A DNA stretch of 64,000 nt from Corynespora cassiicola (lineage: Eukaryota; Ascomycota; Dothideomycetes; Pleosporales; Corynesporascaceae), in contig JAEUWY010000001.1 of NCBI GenBank assembly GCA_022059125.1, forward strand, positions 3,410,001-3,474,000, read 5' to 3'. How positions within the stretch are numbered: the first letter of the stretch is position 1; each line of letters opens with the position of its first letter. The notes beneath the pieces were generated by a model. That model was not told the DNA's origin and searched no databases. It saw only the letters and a list, made by a program, of their open reading frames with translations. Positions 37,070-48,810 of this stretch are shown in pieces. Made by a program: the position numbers and the translations under genes.

Positions 37070-38273
37070 TCACGTCTCGTCCATCCTTCTCAAACAGCCA
37101 AGACGGCCGTTTACGAATGTATGCCTCCAAAATAGTCGTTGCTCTCTTTTCATATACTTGTAACTCCTCGAGCCGCAAGGTGCGAAGCGGCTGAGAAGGT
37201 ACATTTTGAACCATATAAGTATTGCTTAATTACGCCTCTAAAGCATCGCATTCCTTTCACACATCCTGGGGCAAAGGGGGGAAAGGGGCTATTGGCGTTT
37301 TTTTTTTTTCATTTTGATTTTTGTTTTTGCAAGTTGATACTTGGATCTCTCTCTGCACGGGCTTTCATATTTTTTGTTTACAAACATGTTGGGCGAAGGG
37401 GAACGCCCAAGGAAGAAGTTTTGATTTGCATTTAGTCTTACCGTCATCTTCCGGGCCAAGACTATTTTCTCCTTGGCTCCGAGATTCTCTGCATCGTCAC
37501 GGAAAACGAGTGGGTAGAGGCCTTGTAGGACATGGTGAAATGGGGATGGAGAATGAAACCTCGATTCTTAGTGGTTGGGTTCTGTGCATGGATGTGATGT
37601 GTGTGAACTGTGGGGGAAAGGTGCTTGCAGGGCTTGTAGGACCCGATAATGGTCAGAAGACTGAGATGTCTATTCGGCCTGGCTGGTTCCGTGTGTGGCT
37701 GTGATTTGTGCGCTGTTGGGAGGGTCGCCCAGTGCTCCCAGTGCTCCGCCATGCTGTGAGTCACCGGACGACCATACCAATCCGTCGTCTCGTGTTCGGT
37801 GAGTCTGCAGAGTCATGATTGAAGGGTCGAGAAGACTCAGAGGCATGACTGGGCGTGCCGCCAAAGTTCAGGCATCAACACCTTGACCAGAGCGTGACGT
37901 CCTGCTGGTACGGCTGCGCGCTCATTGGCCGCCAGCTACGGCGTGCTCGGCTGGCGCCAAGAGTTCCGTTCCGCAACCGTGGAAACCCCACCACAGAGAC
38001 CCAGAATCGCCCGTCGCGAATTTCGACGCCGTGTGTGCGTTTGCCATCCGCTCCCATTTTCTGTCGCTCCCTTCTGCGCCTGGCCTTTTTCCCGTTTTTT
38101 CTATAAAGGGGACCCACCCGTCAGCGCTCTAGCGGCCGTAGTCGTCGGATTTTTTAGCATAACTCCATTCAACCCCGCCACTGGGTACTAATACAGCTCC
38201 TCGCCTCCGAACCGACACTTACCACGACACCCTCGTCGATACCCCCGTCGACGCCTAATACCACATATTCACG
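37070..38273. other. Intergenic region between csmA and eIF5B
   Basis: About 1.2 kb with the csmA 3' flank and the eIF5B promoter. T-rich tracts near 37290-37330 could mark the csmA 3' end. An inverted CCAAT lies near 37922, and a TATA box at 38102 fits eIF5B. No gene is seen. Confidence 0.6.
38102..38107 (+). promoter_or_regulatory. TATA box of the eIF5B gene
   Basis: TATAAA lies 172 bp upstream of the eIF5B start codon, with an inverted CCAAT motif about 180 bp further upstream. Confidence 0.5.
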
Positions 38274-41200
38274 ATGCCGCCCAAGAAGAAGGGAAACAAG
38301 AAGGCCCAGCAGGACGACTGGGAAGCTGAGCTCGGCGAGTCCATCGCGCCGCAGGATGCCTCCGCTGAGCCCAAGGACGACGAGCCTGCCGCCGAGGAGG
38401 ACGTCATGGGCGGCGGCCTGATGGCTGCACTTCAAAGGCGAGGCAAAAAGAAGAACAAGAAGAACCAGGACAACGACTTCGTCGAGGGCGAAGACCCGAC
38501 TGCTGCCGATGACGATGGCGATTTCGCAAGCAAGGCGCCACAGGAGGGCGGATTTAATGACGACGACGACGACGATGTCTTCGCCGGCAACTTCAAGAAG
38601 GAGAAGAAGCCCAAGGCTGAGGAGAAGCCCGCACCCGCGCCCAAGGCGGATGACGGCCCACGAGTGAAGACTAAGGCCGAGAAGGAGAAGGAGAAGAAGG
38701 AGAAGGAGAAGCAGCGCAAAAAGGAAATGGTATGCACCATCCCATCTGCATACTCAACAATCTCTCGTGTTTCCATTGCACTTCTAGCTCTAAACTTCCA
38801 CTGACCACATCTCCCAGGCCGCGAAGAAAAAGGCCAATGCTCCCGCAAAGACCGAAGCTGCCAAACCCGCGGAAGCGAAGCCCGCCGCCACCGCTGCCCC
38901 CGCCGCTGCCCCAGAGCCCGCCGCCCCCGCTGCAGGCGGCAAGAAGAAGAAGCTCAATCCCGCTCTTCTTGCATTGCAAAAGCAACAAGAGGAGCGCCGC
39001 AAGCGCGAGGAGGAACTTGCCCGCGCGGCAGAGGAGGAAAAGGCTAGGATCCTCGAGGAGGAGAGGATTGCCGAAGAAGAGCGCAAGAAGAAGGAAGAGG
39101 CCAAGGCCCTCAAGAAGCAGAGGGAAAAGGAGAAGATTGAGCAGCTCAAGAAGGAGGGCAAGTACATGACCAAGGCGCAGAAGGAGGCCAAAGCCAGGAA
39201 CGACCTCCGCCTCAAGCAAATGTTGGAGGCTGGTGGTGCCAAGGTCGCAGCTCTAGATGAGCCCGTCGAGAAGAAGAAGCCCGTCTACGACAACCGCAAG
39301 AAGAAGAGAGGCGGCAAGGCTGACGACCAAAAGGACAAGGAGGCCGAAGAAGCCGCCAAGAAGTTGGAGGAGCTGAGGATCGCTGAGGAGCAGGCCGCAG
39401 CTGCCGAGGCCGAGGCCCAAAAGGCCCGCGAAGAGGCTGAGGCCAAGAAGGGCGAAGAGAGCGATGGTCTCGACGACTGGGAGGCCCAGGCCGATGAGCT
39501 CGAGGGCGTCAAAGACAGCTGGGATGCCGACACTGACGAGGAAGAAGAAAAGAAGGCAGCAGCCAAGGTCGAGAAGGCGGAGAAGGAGGCCAATGGCAAG
39601 TCTGCGGCCGACGAAGACGAAGACTCCGACTCCGAGGAGGATAGCGAAGATGATGACTCTTCCGATGAAGAGGGTACTGCTGCGCAGAGAGCAGAAGCTG
39701 CCCGAAAAGCGGCGGCGGCCGAGCGCAGGAAGAAGCAGCACGAGGAGGCTCTGGCGGCACGTTCCAAGGACAACCTGCGATCTCCCATTTGCTGTATTCT
39801 CGGTCACGTCGATACTGGTAAGACGAAGCTTCTTGACAAGATCCGATCGACCAATGTCCAGGAGGGCGAAGCTGGTGGTATCACTCAGCAAATTGGTGCT
39901 ACCTACTTCCCCAAGGAGGCTCTGCTCAAGAAGACGGCTGTCGTCAACCAGGACAACTCGTTCAACATCAACGTCCCCGGTCTGCTCGTTATTGATACTC
40001 CTGGTCACGAGTCTTTCACCAATCTGCGCTCTCGTGGTTCATCGCTCTGCAACATTGCCATCCTGGTCATTGACATCATGCACGGTCTGGAACCCCAGAC
40101 CATCGAGTCCATGAAGCTCCTCCGTAGCAGGAAAACGCCCTTCATCGTTGCCCTCAACAAGATTGATCGTCTCTTTGGCTGGAAGAAGATTGACAACAAC
40201 GGCTTCGAGGACAGCTTCAACCTGCAGAAGAAGTCTGTCCAGCAGGAGTTTGAGGAGCGCTGGGAGTTTGTGCACACCCAACTGCAAGAGCAGGGTTTCA
40301 ATTCTGAGATCTTCCACAAGAACAAGAACATGTCCAAGTACGTTTCCGTCTGCCCGACGTCGGCGCACACGGGAGAGGGTATCCCCGACATGATCAAGCT
40401 CATCATCAAGTTGACCCAAGAGCGTCTTACCTCCAACCTCATGTACCTCTCCGAGGTCGAGTGCACGGTTCTCGAGGTCAAGGTCATCGAGGGTCTCGGC
40501 ACGACCATTGACGTTGTTCTCTCCAACGGTATCCTGCGGGAAGGCGACCGCATAGTGCTGTGTGGTAATCCAGAACCCATAGCAACGAACATTCGAGCGC
40601 TATTGACCCCAGCCGAGATGAAGGAACTCCGCATCAAGTCTCAATACGTGCACAACAAGGAAGTCAAGGCCGCCATGGGTATCAAGATTGCCGCCGACGG
40701 TCTCGACAACGCCATTGCCGGATCCCGCCTGTTGGTGGTTGGCAAGGACGACGACGAGGAAGACCTCATGGACGAGGTCATGGGCGATCTCGCCCACTTG
40801 CTCAGCAGGGTCTCGACTACCGGCCGCGGTGTTTCGGTCCAGGCATCCACTCTTGGATCGCTCGAGGCTCTGCTCGAGTTCTTGCGCGTGTCCAAGATTC
40901 CCGTGGCCACCATTTCGATTGGACCTGTCTACAAGAAGGATGTCCTGCGTGCAGGTGTCATGCTGGAAAAGTCCAAAGAGTATGCCGTCATGTTGTGCTT
41001 CGACGTAAAGGTCGACAAGGACGCCAAGGCCTACGCCGACGAAATCGGCGTCAAGATCTTCGAGGCCGACATCATTTACCACTTGTTCGACAAGTTCACG
41101 GCACACATGAAGCAGCTGGAAGCCCAGAAGAAGGAGGAATCCAAGATGCTGGCCGTGTTCCCCTGCGTGCTCAATCCCGTTGCCGTCTTCAACAAGAAGG

Positions 41201-41643
41201 ACCCTATTGTCGTTGGTGTTGACGTGATCGAGGGCAGTCTCAAGTTGACCACGCCCATTGCGGCCGTTAAGCGCAATCCTGTGACTGGCATCAAGGAAAT
41301 CATCAATCTCGGCAGAGTGTAAGTGTTTCTCTTCCCCTCTTATCTACTCAAAGCAGACCATACATATCAAAACCGACACATGTGACTGACTTTCTATAAC
41401 AGCACCTCAATCGAACGCGACCACAAGCAAATCCCTGTGTGCAAAAAGGGCCAACCTTCCGTCGCGGTCAAGATCGAGGGCCCCAACCAGCCCCTATACG
41501 GCCGCCACCTCGAGGAAAAAGACACGCTCTACTCGGCCATTTCGCGCAAGAGCATCGATACGCTCAAGGACCACTTCAGGGACGAGGTCAGCAACGATGA
41601 GTGGAAGCTCATTGTGCAGCTCAAGCCCTTGTTTGATATTTAG
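38274..41643 (+). CDS. FUN12: Translation initiation factor eIF5B
   Basis: join(38274..38729, 38818..41318, 41403..41643); 1065 residues. This cytosolic GTPase joins the 60S subunit to the 48S complex after start-codon recognition. The first 470 or so residues are a Lys/Glu/Ala-rich, low-complexity extension typical of eukaryotic eIF5B; acidic runs occur near residues 97 and 430. The G domain has GHVDTGKT at 481-488, [13 protein letters not shown] as switch I, DTPGH at 545-549 and NKID at 599-602. Domains II to IV follow and end with [13 protein letters not shown]. Both introns fit the family: the first lies in the variable extension after codon 152, the second near the C-terminus at INLGRV. 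A TATA box and an inverted CCAAT precede the gene. Confidence 0.97.
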
Positions 41644-42361
41644 TAGATGTCTGGTGTAGCGAGGCGTGTATGTAAGGGGGTCAGGCTGGGGAAGATGAGA
41701 GTGAAGGGGGGATTTGTGGGGGCGAGTTCTGATATTGAGCATATGTGGTACAGGATGCTATAGGATGGCATGGATGAACTTTGGTGCCGGTAGATGTACT
41801 TGTTCTAGTTTTTCTTCATAGGCACAAAAATGGTATTTTGTCGGTCCTTTTTCTTTCATGGCTTGTTTGATTGGGCATTTGTTGGAATGTTGGCTTTTTA
41901 AAAGTGGGTTGTGATGGGGAGGCTGGGAACCTCGGCTGGGTGAGGTGTTTCTAAGATGTTGGGCATGCATGCACTGGGGAGGTGTGAGGAGCTTGTTTGG
42001 TAGTGAGAGCTTTGTGAATGGTAAAGGACTTAATTGGAGGGGTGGGTAATTGGCGGTATTGAATTTTTTACTACAAAACGCTCTCTTCCGAGGCTTGCAC
42101 GTTCAACTTCAAATTGCTCAAATGTTTTTTAGTGTTAAGAGCACTTAATATTCCTAATACACACGGAAAAGTAAGTGATTAGGAGGCTATATAGGTTCAT
42201 TACCTTATTGCATACTTGTGTAGCAAACAAAAATAAAAACAGCATTGCAGCATGTGTAATGCAAAGCTAACAACACCTCTTTTTGAGTTTAAGCAACCAA
42301 CACTAGCAAGGTGTAGTACGATGGACAAAACATGTAATGAGTATAACGAAAGTAAAAAAAA
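41644..42361. other. Intergenic region between eIF5B and the 5S rRNA gene
   Basis: About 720 bp with the eIF5B 3' flank. The run of A just left of 42362 is the T-run terminator of the 5S gene on the minus strand. No gene is seen. Confidence 0.6.
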
Positions 42362-42480
42362 ACATACGACAGCAGGGATTCGCCAGTGGTCACCCACCTG
42401 ACTACTAGTCCGCCGGTTCCAAGCTTGAGTACCGCTGAGCAGACGGGAAGCGCTAGATTCTTGGACCTGTGGTCGTATGT
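42362..42480 (-). rRNA. 5S ribosomal RNA gene
   Basis: This 119-bp stretch reads on the minus strand from ACATACGACC to GTCGTATGT. The first and last nine bases pair perfectly, giving helix I. Internal segments GCTTCCCGTC, GCTCAGC, GTACT, GGTGGGTGACCAC and GCGAATCCCTGCTG match fungal 5S rRNA. Eight T follow the 3' end, a polymerase III terminator. TATTAAG lies at -31 to -25, where Neurospora 5S genes carry a TATA-like element. Several positions differ from the common fungal sequence, so it could be a variant gene class; the pairing argues against a dead copy. A solitary 5S gene outside the rDNA repeat is normal for filamentous ascomycetes. Confidence 0.93.
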
Positions 42481-44048
42481 ATTAATATCGCCTACTTCAA
42501 CCTTCTTAATACTACTACCGCCAATAGCATCATTACCTGTATCTAAAAAACTTACAAAGAGCTAACAATCCACAAGCTTTAACACCACATGACTTGAGTT
42601 CCATCCAATGTCGTCGACGCACTCATGTTTAGTCCCCTGTTCATCATCTCTACACACCTCCCACCATCTTCCCCCTCCCCAGCTTTCCACAAAAGAGTAC
42701 AAGGCAAAAAAAAATAATTGACGGCAACATTACGTGCCTTGTATTCACATTATTATATATCTTGTATGTATGCATGCATAGCCCAGCATACCCTCATGCT
42801 CCCACACCCGCGCCCGTACCCATTCCCTCCCTTGCATGTCAATCAATCATCCCCCCATCCCCCACTACCCCAGAAAACTACCATGCCCATACTCCCAAAA
42901 CGCCCCCAATGAGCGCCTAGAAACAAAACATTTCTATCCAGTAGAGACCGACTGACCCAACGCACACTTTTGCCATTGCGACGCTCGAAACGGAAAAAAA
43001 AAGGTGAAAGACCAGATGACTGACTGACTGACTATGACCGCCATTGCCGCCTCGAAAAAAAGAGGGGATAGAAAGCGAGAGAAAAGGAGAAGAAAAAAAA
43101 ACTGTGGTGTATAAACCCAGCGGATTAAAGGAGAGAGAGGCAGAGACAGAGACTGATGACCGCATACACAGAATCTCTGCACCCATGCATGCATGCAAAA
43201 CCAAAAAAAGGGTGTGAACCTCAAAGACCAGAAAAGACGATACAAGACAAGAAAAGACAAAAAGGAGAAAAGAGCAAAAGCAAAACACCTCCCTTCCCTG
43301 CCTCAATCCCCCCTGCGCAAACAAATGCACATACGCAGCCTCGCCTTACTCCACACCCCCATCCCCACCTACCCTAGCAAAAACCCCCTTCCAAAACGAT
43401 GTTAAAAAAAATCCCTCCAAATACCACTCGCACTACCCTCAACACCCTCCTAGCAAAGAGGCAAACTACACCCCCAAGCGCCCCCCCTCATCGCCAATTG
43501 TTGGGAGATTGCGATAGCCGCCTACCCCCCTGCCCCCTTCTTTCCCCGAGGCTGGGGCTCGGACGCCCACCCGCGGAGCACACTCCGACAGACGAGACCA
43601 ATGGGTGAGTGGGCGGGGAAATAAGACAACGACCGGCTTGTGCGTGTCAAACAAAAAAGCAAAAGAGAGGGGAAAAAACCGGGCCTAGTTTGTTTTTTTG
43701 TGGAATAAAATCTCGCTACGGTAGCCGGATATCAGCGACGATTTCCCGAGTGATGCTAAGATTGGAGGGAGTTGAAGGAGTGGGTGGGGGGAGCCGATCT
43801 GATCCCGCCATGGCGCTCCGAAGGGTCTTGGGGCTCCCAAGGGTATGTGCGCGCGTACGCGCGGGACGGGAGGGAGGGGGCAAATAAAAACAAGGTGATG
43901 GGATTGGTAACGGGGACTAGCGGGATACCATGTGAAGTGAGACTCGGTTGCGTGGCCTGTTTAACGTATCCTAGAATTGTTGGTGGGAGAGGGAGGGGTG
44001 TTTGCGCGGCTTGCAGGAGTATGTGATCGGTGGTGCTGATGATGGATC
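42481..44048. other. Intergenic region between the 5S gene and KRE6
   Basis: About 1.57 kb. It holds the upstream flank of the 5S gene and the KRE6 3' flank. A TGAC repeat (about 43017-43032) and A-rich and C-rich tracts are visible. No gene is recognised. Confidence 0.6.
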
Positions 44049-46426
44049 TCAGCAGTCCGAGTTGAGCTTGTGCTTTGGCCAGCCGTGACCTGTTTGGTCC
44101 CATCGCTATCATGCCTCGTCAGCCATGCGCTCTGCAAACGCCACCTGCAAAAACTCACTGTAAAGTTTGGATTCGTGTATGCGTTGATGTGGTCCTTGAT
44201 GTACTGCGTCGTCTCGAAGCCGGGCGGATCGCACGTCACCATCTCCTCGCCCGCCTTCTGGTACCACCGCACGTAATCGACGCGCATGACGGTCGGGAAG
44301 ACGAGGTGCTCCCAGTCGATCCAAGTCCACGAGTTGGAGATGCCCAGGTTCAACACTATCGACATGGGCTCTTCGGCAATTTGGCGCGCCTTGATGTTGC
44401 CATTGGGACCGATTGCGCGGCCGTCCATCTCGAATGTCGTCTCCCCGCCCACCTTCCAGATGATGTACGCGTTCTCTCCCTCACCCGGCTCATACTCGAA
44501 CGAGTATTTCTGGTACTGTTTGCCGTCGTACCAATTCTTGTTCAGGTTGGTCGTAGCCGAAATGGCCTGCTGGAACGGACCGCCAGTGTAGCCGTTGGTG
44601 GAACTGATGCTCAGATCTGGAAAGGCCGTGAAATTGTAGTCAGGATACCACCAAATGTCAAACGGTGCGACCTGGAAACTCTGTGTCGCGATTGGGAGCC
44701 CGCCATAACTGGCCCCACCCTCGACAATGTCGATTTCCGGCGCTCCTCTTCCCGTCCCCGGTGTCGGGTGGTCCTCGCCCGGGCAGGTGCAGGATGGCAA
44801 TCTCTGGCCCGGCAGGCGCGACATGCCGTCGTAGCTCGACTGATTGGGGGTGATCCCGACATCACACTCCTGGTATGTGTAGGGCCACATGCCGTCGGTC
44901 GTACTGAGATATCCCGGGCGCCCTAGATTGCCCATGGTCCACGCGCCGGGCCAAAGCCCCATGACGGCTGCTGGACCTGGGAGCGACATGGACACCTCGA
45001 ATATTCCTCCCTTGAAGCAGACGTGATTCCAGCTGTTCAACATGCCCGATCGGAAATTGAGCCCATGGTTGATGAACTTGTCGAGGCGCAGCTCCAGTGT
45101 TCCGTCCCACGTTGTGACCGCGTCAGGGTCGTACCATTCCAGATCTTGCGTCGCACCGTACCATATATCTGGCGCAAACCAAAATGGATCATCTCCTTCG
45201 TAAAACGTGCGGTTGTTGTCATTGAATTCGTCGCTAAAGACAAGCACGAATTCTTCGCCGCTGTCGCCTTGCATCGTCATGGCGCTCTTGGGCGTATCAG
45301 GGTCGATCAGGCCAGTCCTGATGTTTTGCAACAATGGGTAGGTTTCGTTGTTCACCGTGGCCCAGGTCTCTTGCTGCGGGAAGTACTTTGGCATCTGACT
45401 CAGTGGCGTTCCATATGTAGAGCTGAGATTGATGATGCCCGCATAGGACATGACAGGGAGGGCAACAAAGACGAAGAGCAGACCGAGGATCATGAAGAAG
45501 AGACCAATGGTGGATGCAATGTTGGCCCTCGAAAAGTGATCACTCCACTTTGCCTTGTATTTGATGTCGTCGTCGGGATGAGGCATGTGCATCTCATCGT
45601 CGTCTTCCTCCTTGTCTGTGAACAGAGGCCAGGCCAGACTTCCCTTCTCGTCGTAGGGTGCGGCCAATCGATCGTCTACTAGCGAACCGTGCTTTTCGGC
45701 GTCGTAGTCAGTATTCAGCATGGTGGTCGAAGCGTTTGGTGTGAGAAAGGGATTCGCAGGGCTCGAAGGACCCACGGGGGTGACTGCGCGAGAGCTCGCA
45801 GGGTACAGTGGCAGTGGCGTGGTCGGCTTCTCGACAAAGGAGCTCCTCCGGCTGTCCGAAAAGGGGTTGAAGTATCGTGTGTAGTCGGTACCCAAGTCTC
45901 GCATCGTAAGCGGACTGTTGACCCGATATGCTCCCAGCTCCGACAGCTCTGGTGTACTTTGGTTCGCGGGGTGCCGCAGCGGAGGCCGGGGAGGCGGCCG
46001 TCGCCGTGAAGGCGAGCTTCCCGCAGGCTTTATGTGATCTGATGATGGCCGCAACTCGTCGCTGGGCCGCTTGGGCTCATCGGCGAGTTCATTGCTCGAG
46101 CCCGAAGACGAGTCTCTGAGGGGCGAAGACACTGCGGGCCGATAAGCGGACAGTCGTCGCTGCTGCGAGGGCGGCGGTGTCAGTCCCGTCGATGGCCTGT
46201 TGTCGTGGGCTGACTCGTCGGACTCGTTCGAAGGCGTCTTCTGCAGCAGATTCGGGGTGCTCTTCGACTTTTCTAGAGGCTTGGGCTCGACGTCGCGGAG
46301 AGAAGCGGCGGCTCGTTCAGCATTGAGGCTGGCAGACGACCGGCCAGACTGCTGGATGTCAGATGAGTCTGCTTCTGCGGACGCCTTGAGCGGGACATTG
46401 GAGGCGGCCTTTTGCAACGGCGCCAT
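44049..46426 (-). CDS. KRE6: Beta-1,6-glucan synthesis protein of the KRE6/SKN1 family (GH16 fold)
   Basis: Complement(join(44049..44105, 44159..46426)); 774 residues. KRE6/SKN1 proteins are type II membrane proteins of the secretory pathway and plasma membrane required for beta-1,6-glucan in the cell wall. Residues 1-300 form a Ser/Pro-rich cytosolic tail and about 303-328 are the membrane anchor. The luminal GH16-like domain begins near 370 (EEFVLVFSDEFN). It keeps the EIDIVE motif with Glu564, Asp566 and Glu569. The 53-bp intron near the 3' end was placed because it restores the family C-terminus: NFT, then RWDQTGHGWPKHKLNSDC. Reading through the intron would give an unrelated tail instead. 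A TATA-like element lies about 165 bp upstream. Thiamine pyrophosphokinase lies upstream on the same strand. Confidence 0.95.
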
Positions 46427-47917
46427 GGTTCTGGCTCGAGTCGTCCAATTATTATTTTTTCTGGTCCAGTGAGGTGATCGTTCCTGCTCTGGGTCTGCTC
46501 AGCGCCGGGACCAGGTCAATTGCTCGACGCAGCAGCCGAACGGATATTAGGATATTATTTACAACATGGCCTGGGCAGAGCGGCCGCTGTTTATATGGTA
46601 GGCAGGGCGTCGCGCTGGGGAGACGCAGTGGGAGCAGCGAGTCCGAGTGTTGGGGGGCGACGGCGGGTGAGAGCTGGGGAAAGCTTGGGCGTGGAGCCGA
46701 CCAAAGGCAACGGAGCAATCACAATGACTCGATACGGAGCGCGCGGTCCGCAGCGGAACCTGTCGAACGGGTGGGCGAGCGAGCGTGCGGAGAGAGGGAG
46801 TTAAGCGAGAGAACAGACTCGAGGGAGTCCACAGGGCAGCGAGCGAAGCAGGACAGGAGGAAGAGCGAGGGTTTTGTTGGGTGAGAGCTGGAGGAAGAGA
46901 CGTCGATAGCGTCGACAGCGGCCTTCTGGGCTGGGAACCCGCCGCCTGCACTACGATATCCATTTGGCCATTCGCACCAATCAGCGCCAGTCAGCACCTG
47001 CTGCCCTTGTCGCTGCTCTTGGCCGTTTAAATCATCTTGTCTCTTGGGCTGCTTTGAGCATAGTCAGCCCTGCTATGCTCCCGATCCTGCTCGGGTCCGC
47101 TGATAAATCGCGCGCCTTTCCCGCCCTCGACCTTGTCCCTGCGCGGCGCACGCCGCCCATGGAACACGTCGAGGGGCCAGTCGATGAGGCCGCGAGAGTC
47201 GACGACGACAGTGTGCAGCTGCAGGCGGCCGGGGGATCCGCAGGGTGCACCAAGGCCTGAAAGCCTGAAAACTGGAGCAGCGAACCCTCCATCTCCACAA
47301 GGGCAGTTCGCGCGAAACTTGGCAGCGGGATCTACCCACCTACCACCGTCTCCCGCACGGGCCCATGGATCATCGTGCAGCGACTGGCGACGGTTGCATG
47401 TCGAAGACGTCTAGCGCCGTGTAGTCTGGCAAAGGGTACCTCTGTTCAGCGTCCCAATCCTGATGCACAGCGCCCTCACGACTACCTGTTTTTTGCGTGT
47501 GCGTGTGTGCAGTCTCACGTTGCCCCTCCATCGTCGTCTTCCCCCCCTGCTACACGCACACAGACAGCCTGTCGGTAGCCCCCGTTTCACCAAGAGAGAT
47601 GCGTTGGAGTGGCACTTTAAACATGGATCCAGCGGGCTGGGTTGCGGCTCAAGCGCCCCAGTTTTCAGTCTTTTGTTTTTGGTGCGTTCTGCCCTTCCCA
47701 CAGCGCTCCAAGCCGTCCAAATGCAATCGCGCAGGGCCCAAGCCCGGGCCACTGCACCGCTGGAAACTGCCACTTGATCTCAGCCAGGCCTTCCCCATAG
47801 GCCCGGCATGCAATCGCCTCAACTTACACCTCCGCCTGAACGAACGCGGGTGCGCGCACGTGCTGGGAGGCCTGTAAAACGTATCGTCCGCATGGAATGC
47901 CATGGACCCGCCCGACC
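46427..47917. other. Intergenic region between KRE6 and thiamine pyrophosphokinase
   Basis: About 1.49 kb containing the KRE6 promoter and the THI80 3' flank. A TATA-like element on the minus strand lies at 46590-46596. Open frames are short and unsupported. Confidence 0.6.
46590..46596 (-). promoter_or_regulatory. TATA-like element of KRE6
   Basis: On the minus strand this reads ATATAAA, about 165 bp upstream of the KRE6 start codon. The assignment is by position only. Confidence 0.4.
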
Positions 47918-48810
47918 TCACATCTCGACGACGGCGCCGTGCTCTCGGCCGGCACATTTGTCCGACACTGCGCCATCATTGTCCAAAGGGGCCCTCTCGA
48001 TGGTGAACAAGATGGGCGCGTTAGTCTGGACGTAGACGTCGTCTGCCCTAACGTGATTGCTCGTACTAACTTGGTGTCCCATCTGCGTGTCCCACTCGGC
48101 GACATCCCACTCCAGCCCCGACGTGGTGATGGTGGCGGGGCCGTATACGGGAATCAGCCCGACATTCTCAGTGAACAAGCCCTTGGACATCAACCCACGA
48201 ATGGCATTCTGGGCGTGGGTGAGAATGAAGGAGACGTTGGACTCGGAGAAGAGCCACAGTCGCAGCCTCGGGTCGCGCGTCTCCTCCCGAATCATCTCAT
48301 GCAAGAGGCCAAGGCCCTGATCAACTCGTCCTGCTAGCGTACCAAGGACCAGAATGTCCCGCGGCAATGACGAGGGGCGGGATGAAGAGATTTTCTGCAT
48401 GGCCTTTCCAAAATCCGTGCTGTACTGGTCGTGATCCTGCGATATGTCGACGCCTTGAGCCGCGTAATAGGCGCGCACATCGCCCCGCAAGGAGTCGAGG
48501 TCTCCGTGGATGGCATTGGGGAGCTGGGCGCGTGGGTCAGTGAAAAATCGGTACGTCTCGCGATGCCTGACCCTACGTAATGCGCCCGCTGCGTCTCCAG
48601 CCCCCCATTGAACATGTCATATAGCCTGTTGGCCCCGCCATCGGCACAGATTCGATACTGGGTGTGCTTCCAGAGGCGAGCAAAGGCGGCGAAGCTCGTA
48701 ATTGGCTGATTCAGGATGAGCAGGTCTGGGGGGTGGTTGGCATCCAATGAGTCTTCACCGGTGAGAAACAGAGCGGGGTTGAAGTCCCTCGTGCCAGCGA
48801 CCGTCGCCAT
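47918..48810 (-). CDS. THI80: Thiamine pyrophosphokinase
   Basis: Complement(join(47918..48523, 48577..48810)); 279 residues. The enzyme transfers pyrophosphate from ATP to thiamine to make the cofactor thiamine diphosphate in the cytosol. YRICADGGANRLYD (about residues 51-64) is the N-terminal family motif. LPNAIHGDLDSL follows the intron, then DQYSTDFGKAM, the family's DQ..TD..K element. GRVDQGLG matches the G.R.D element. The C-terminal TIT..GLEWDV and STSN match the thiamine-binding part. The 53-bp intron is phase 0 after AHY. I chose the ATG at 48810; no family motif lies further upstream. Confidence 0.94.

Noticed and set aside
43961..44150. Unspliced extension of KRE6 as the true C-terminus
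   Set aside because: The 53-bp intron model restores the conserved ending WPKHKLNSDC, while the read-through tail is His/Ser/Pro-rich and not family-like.
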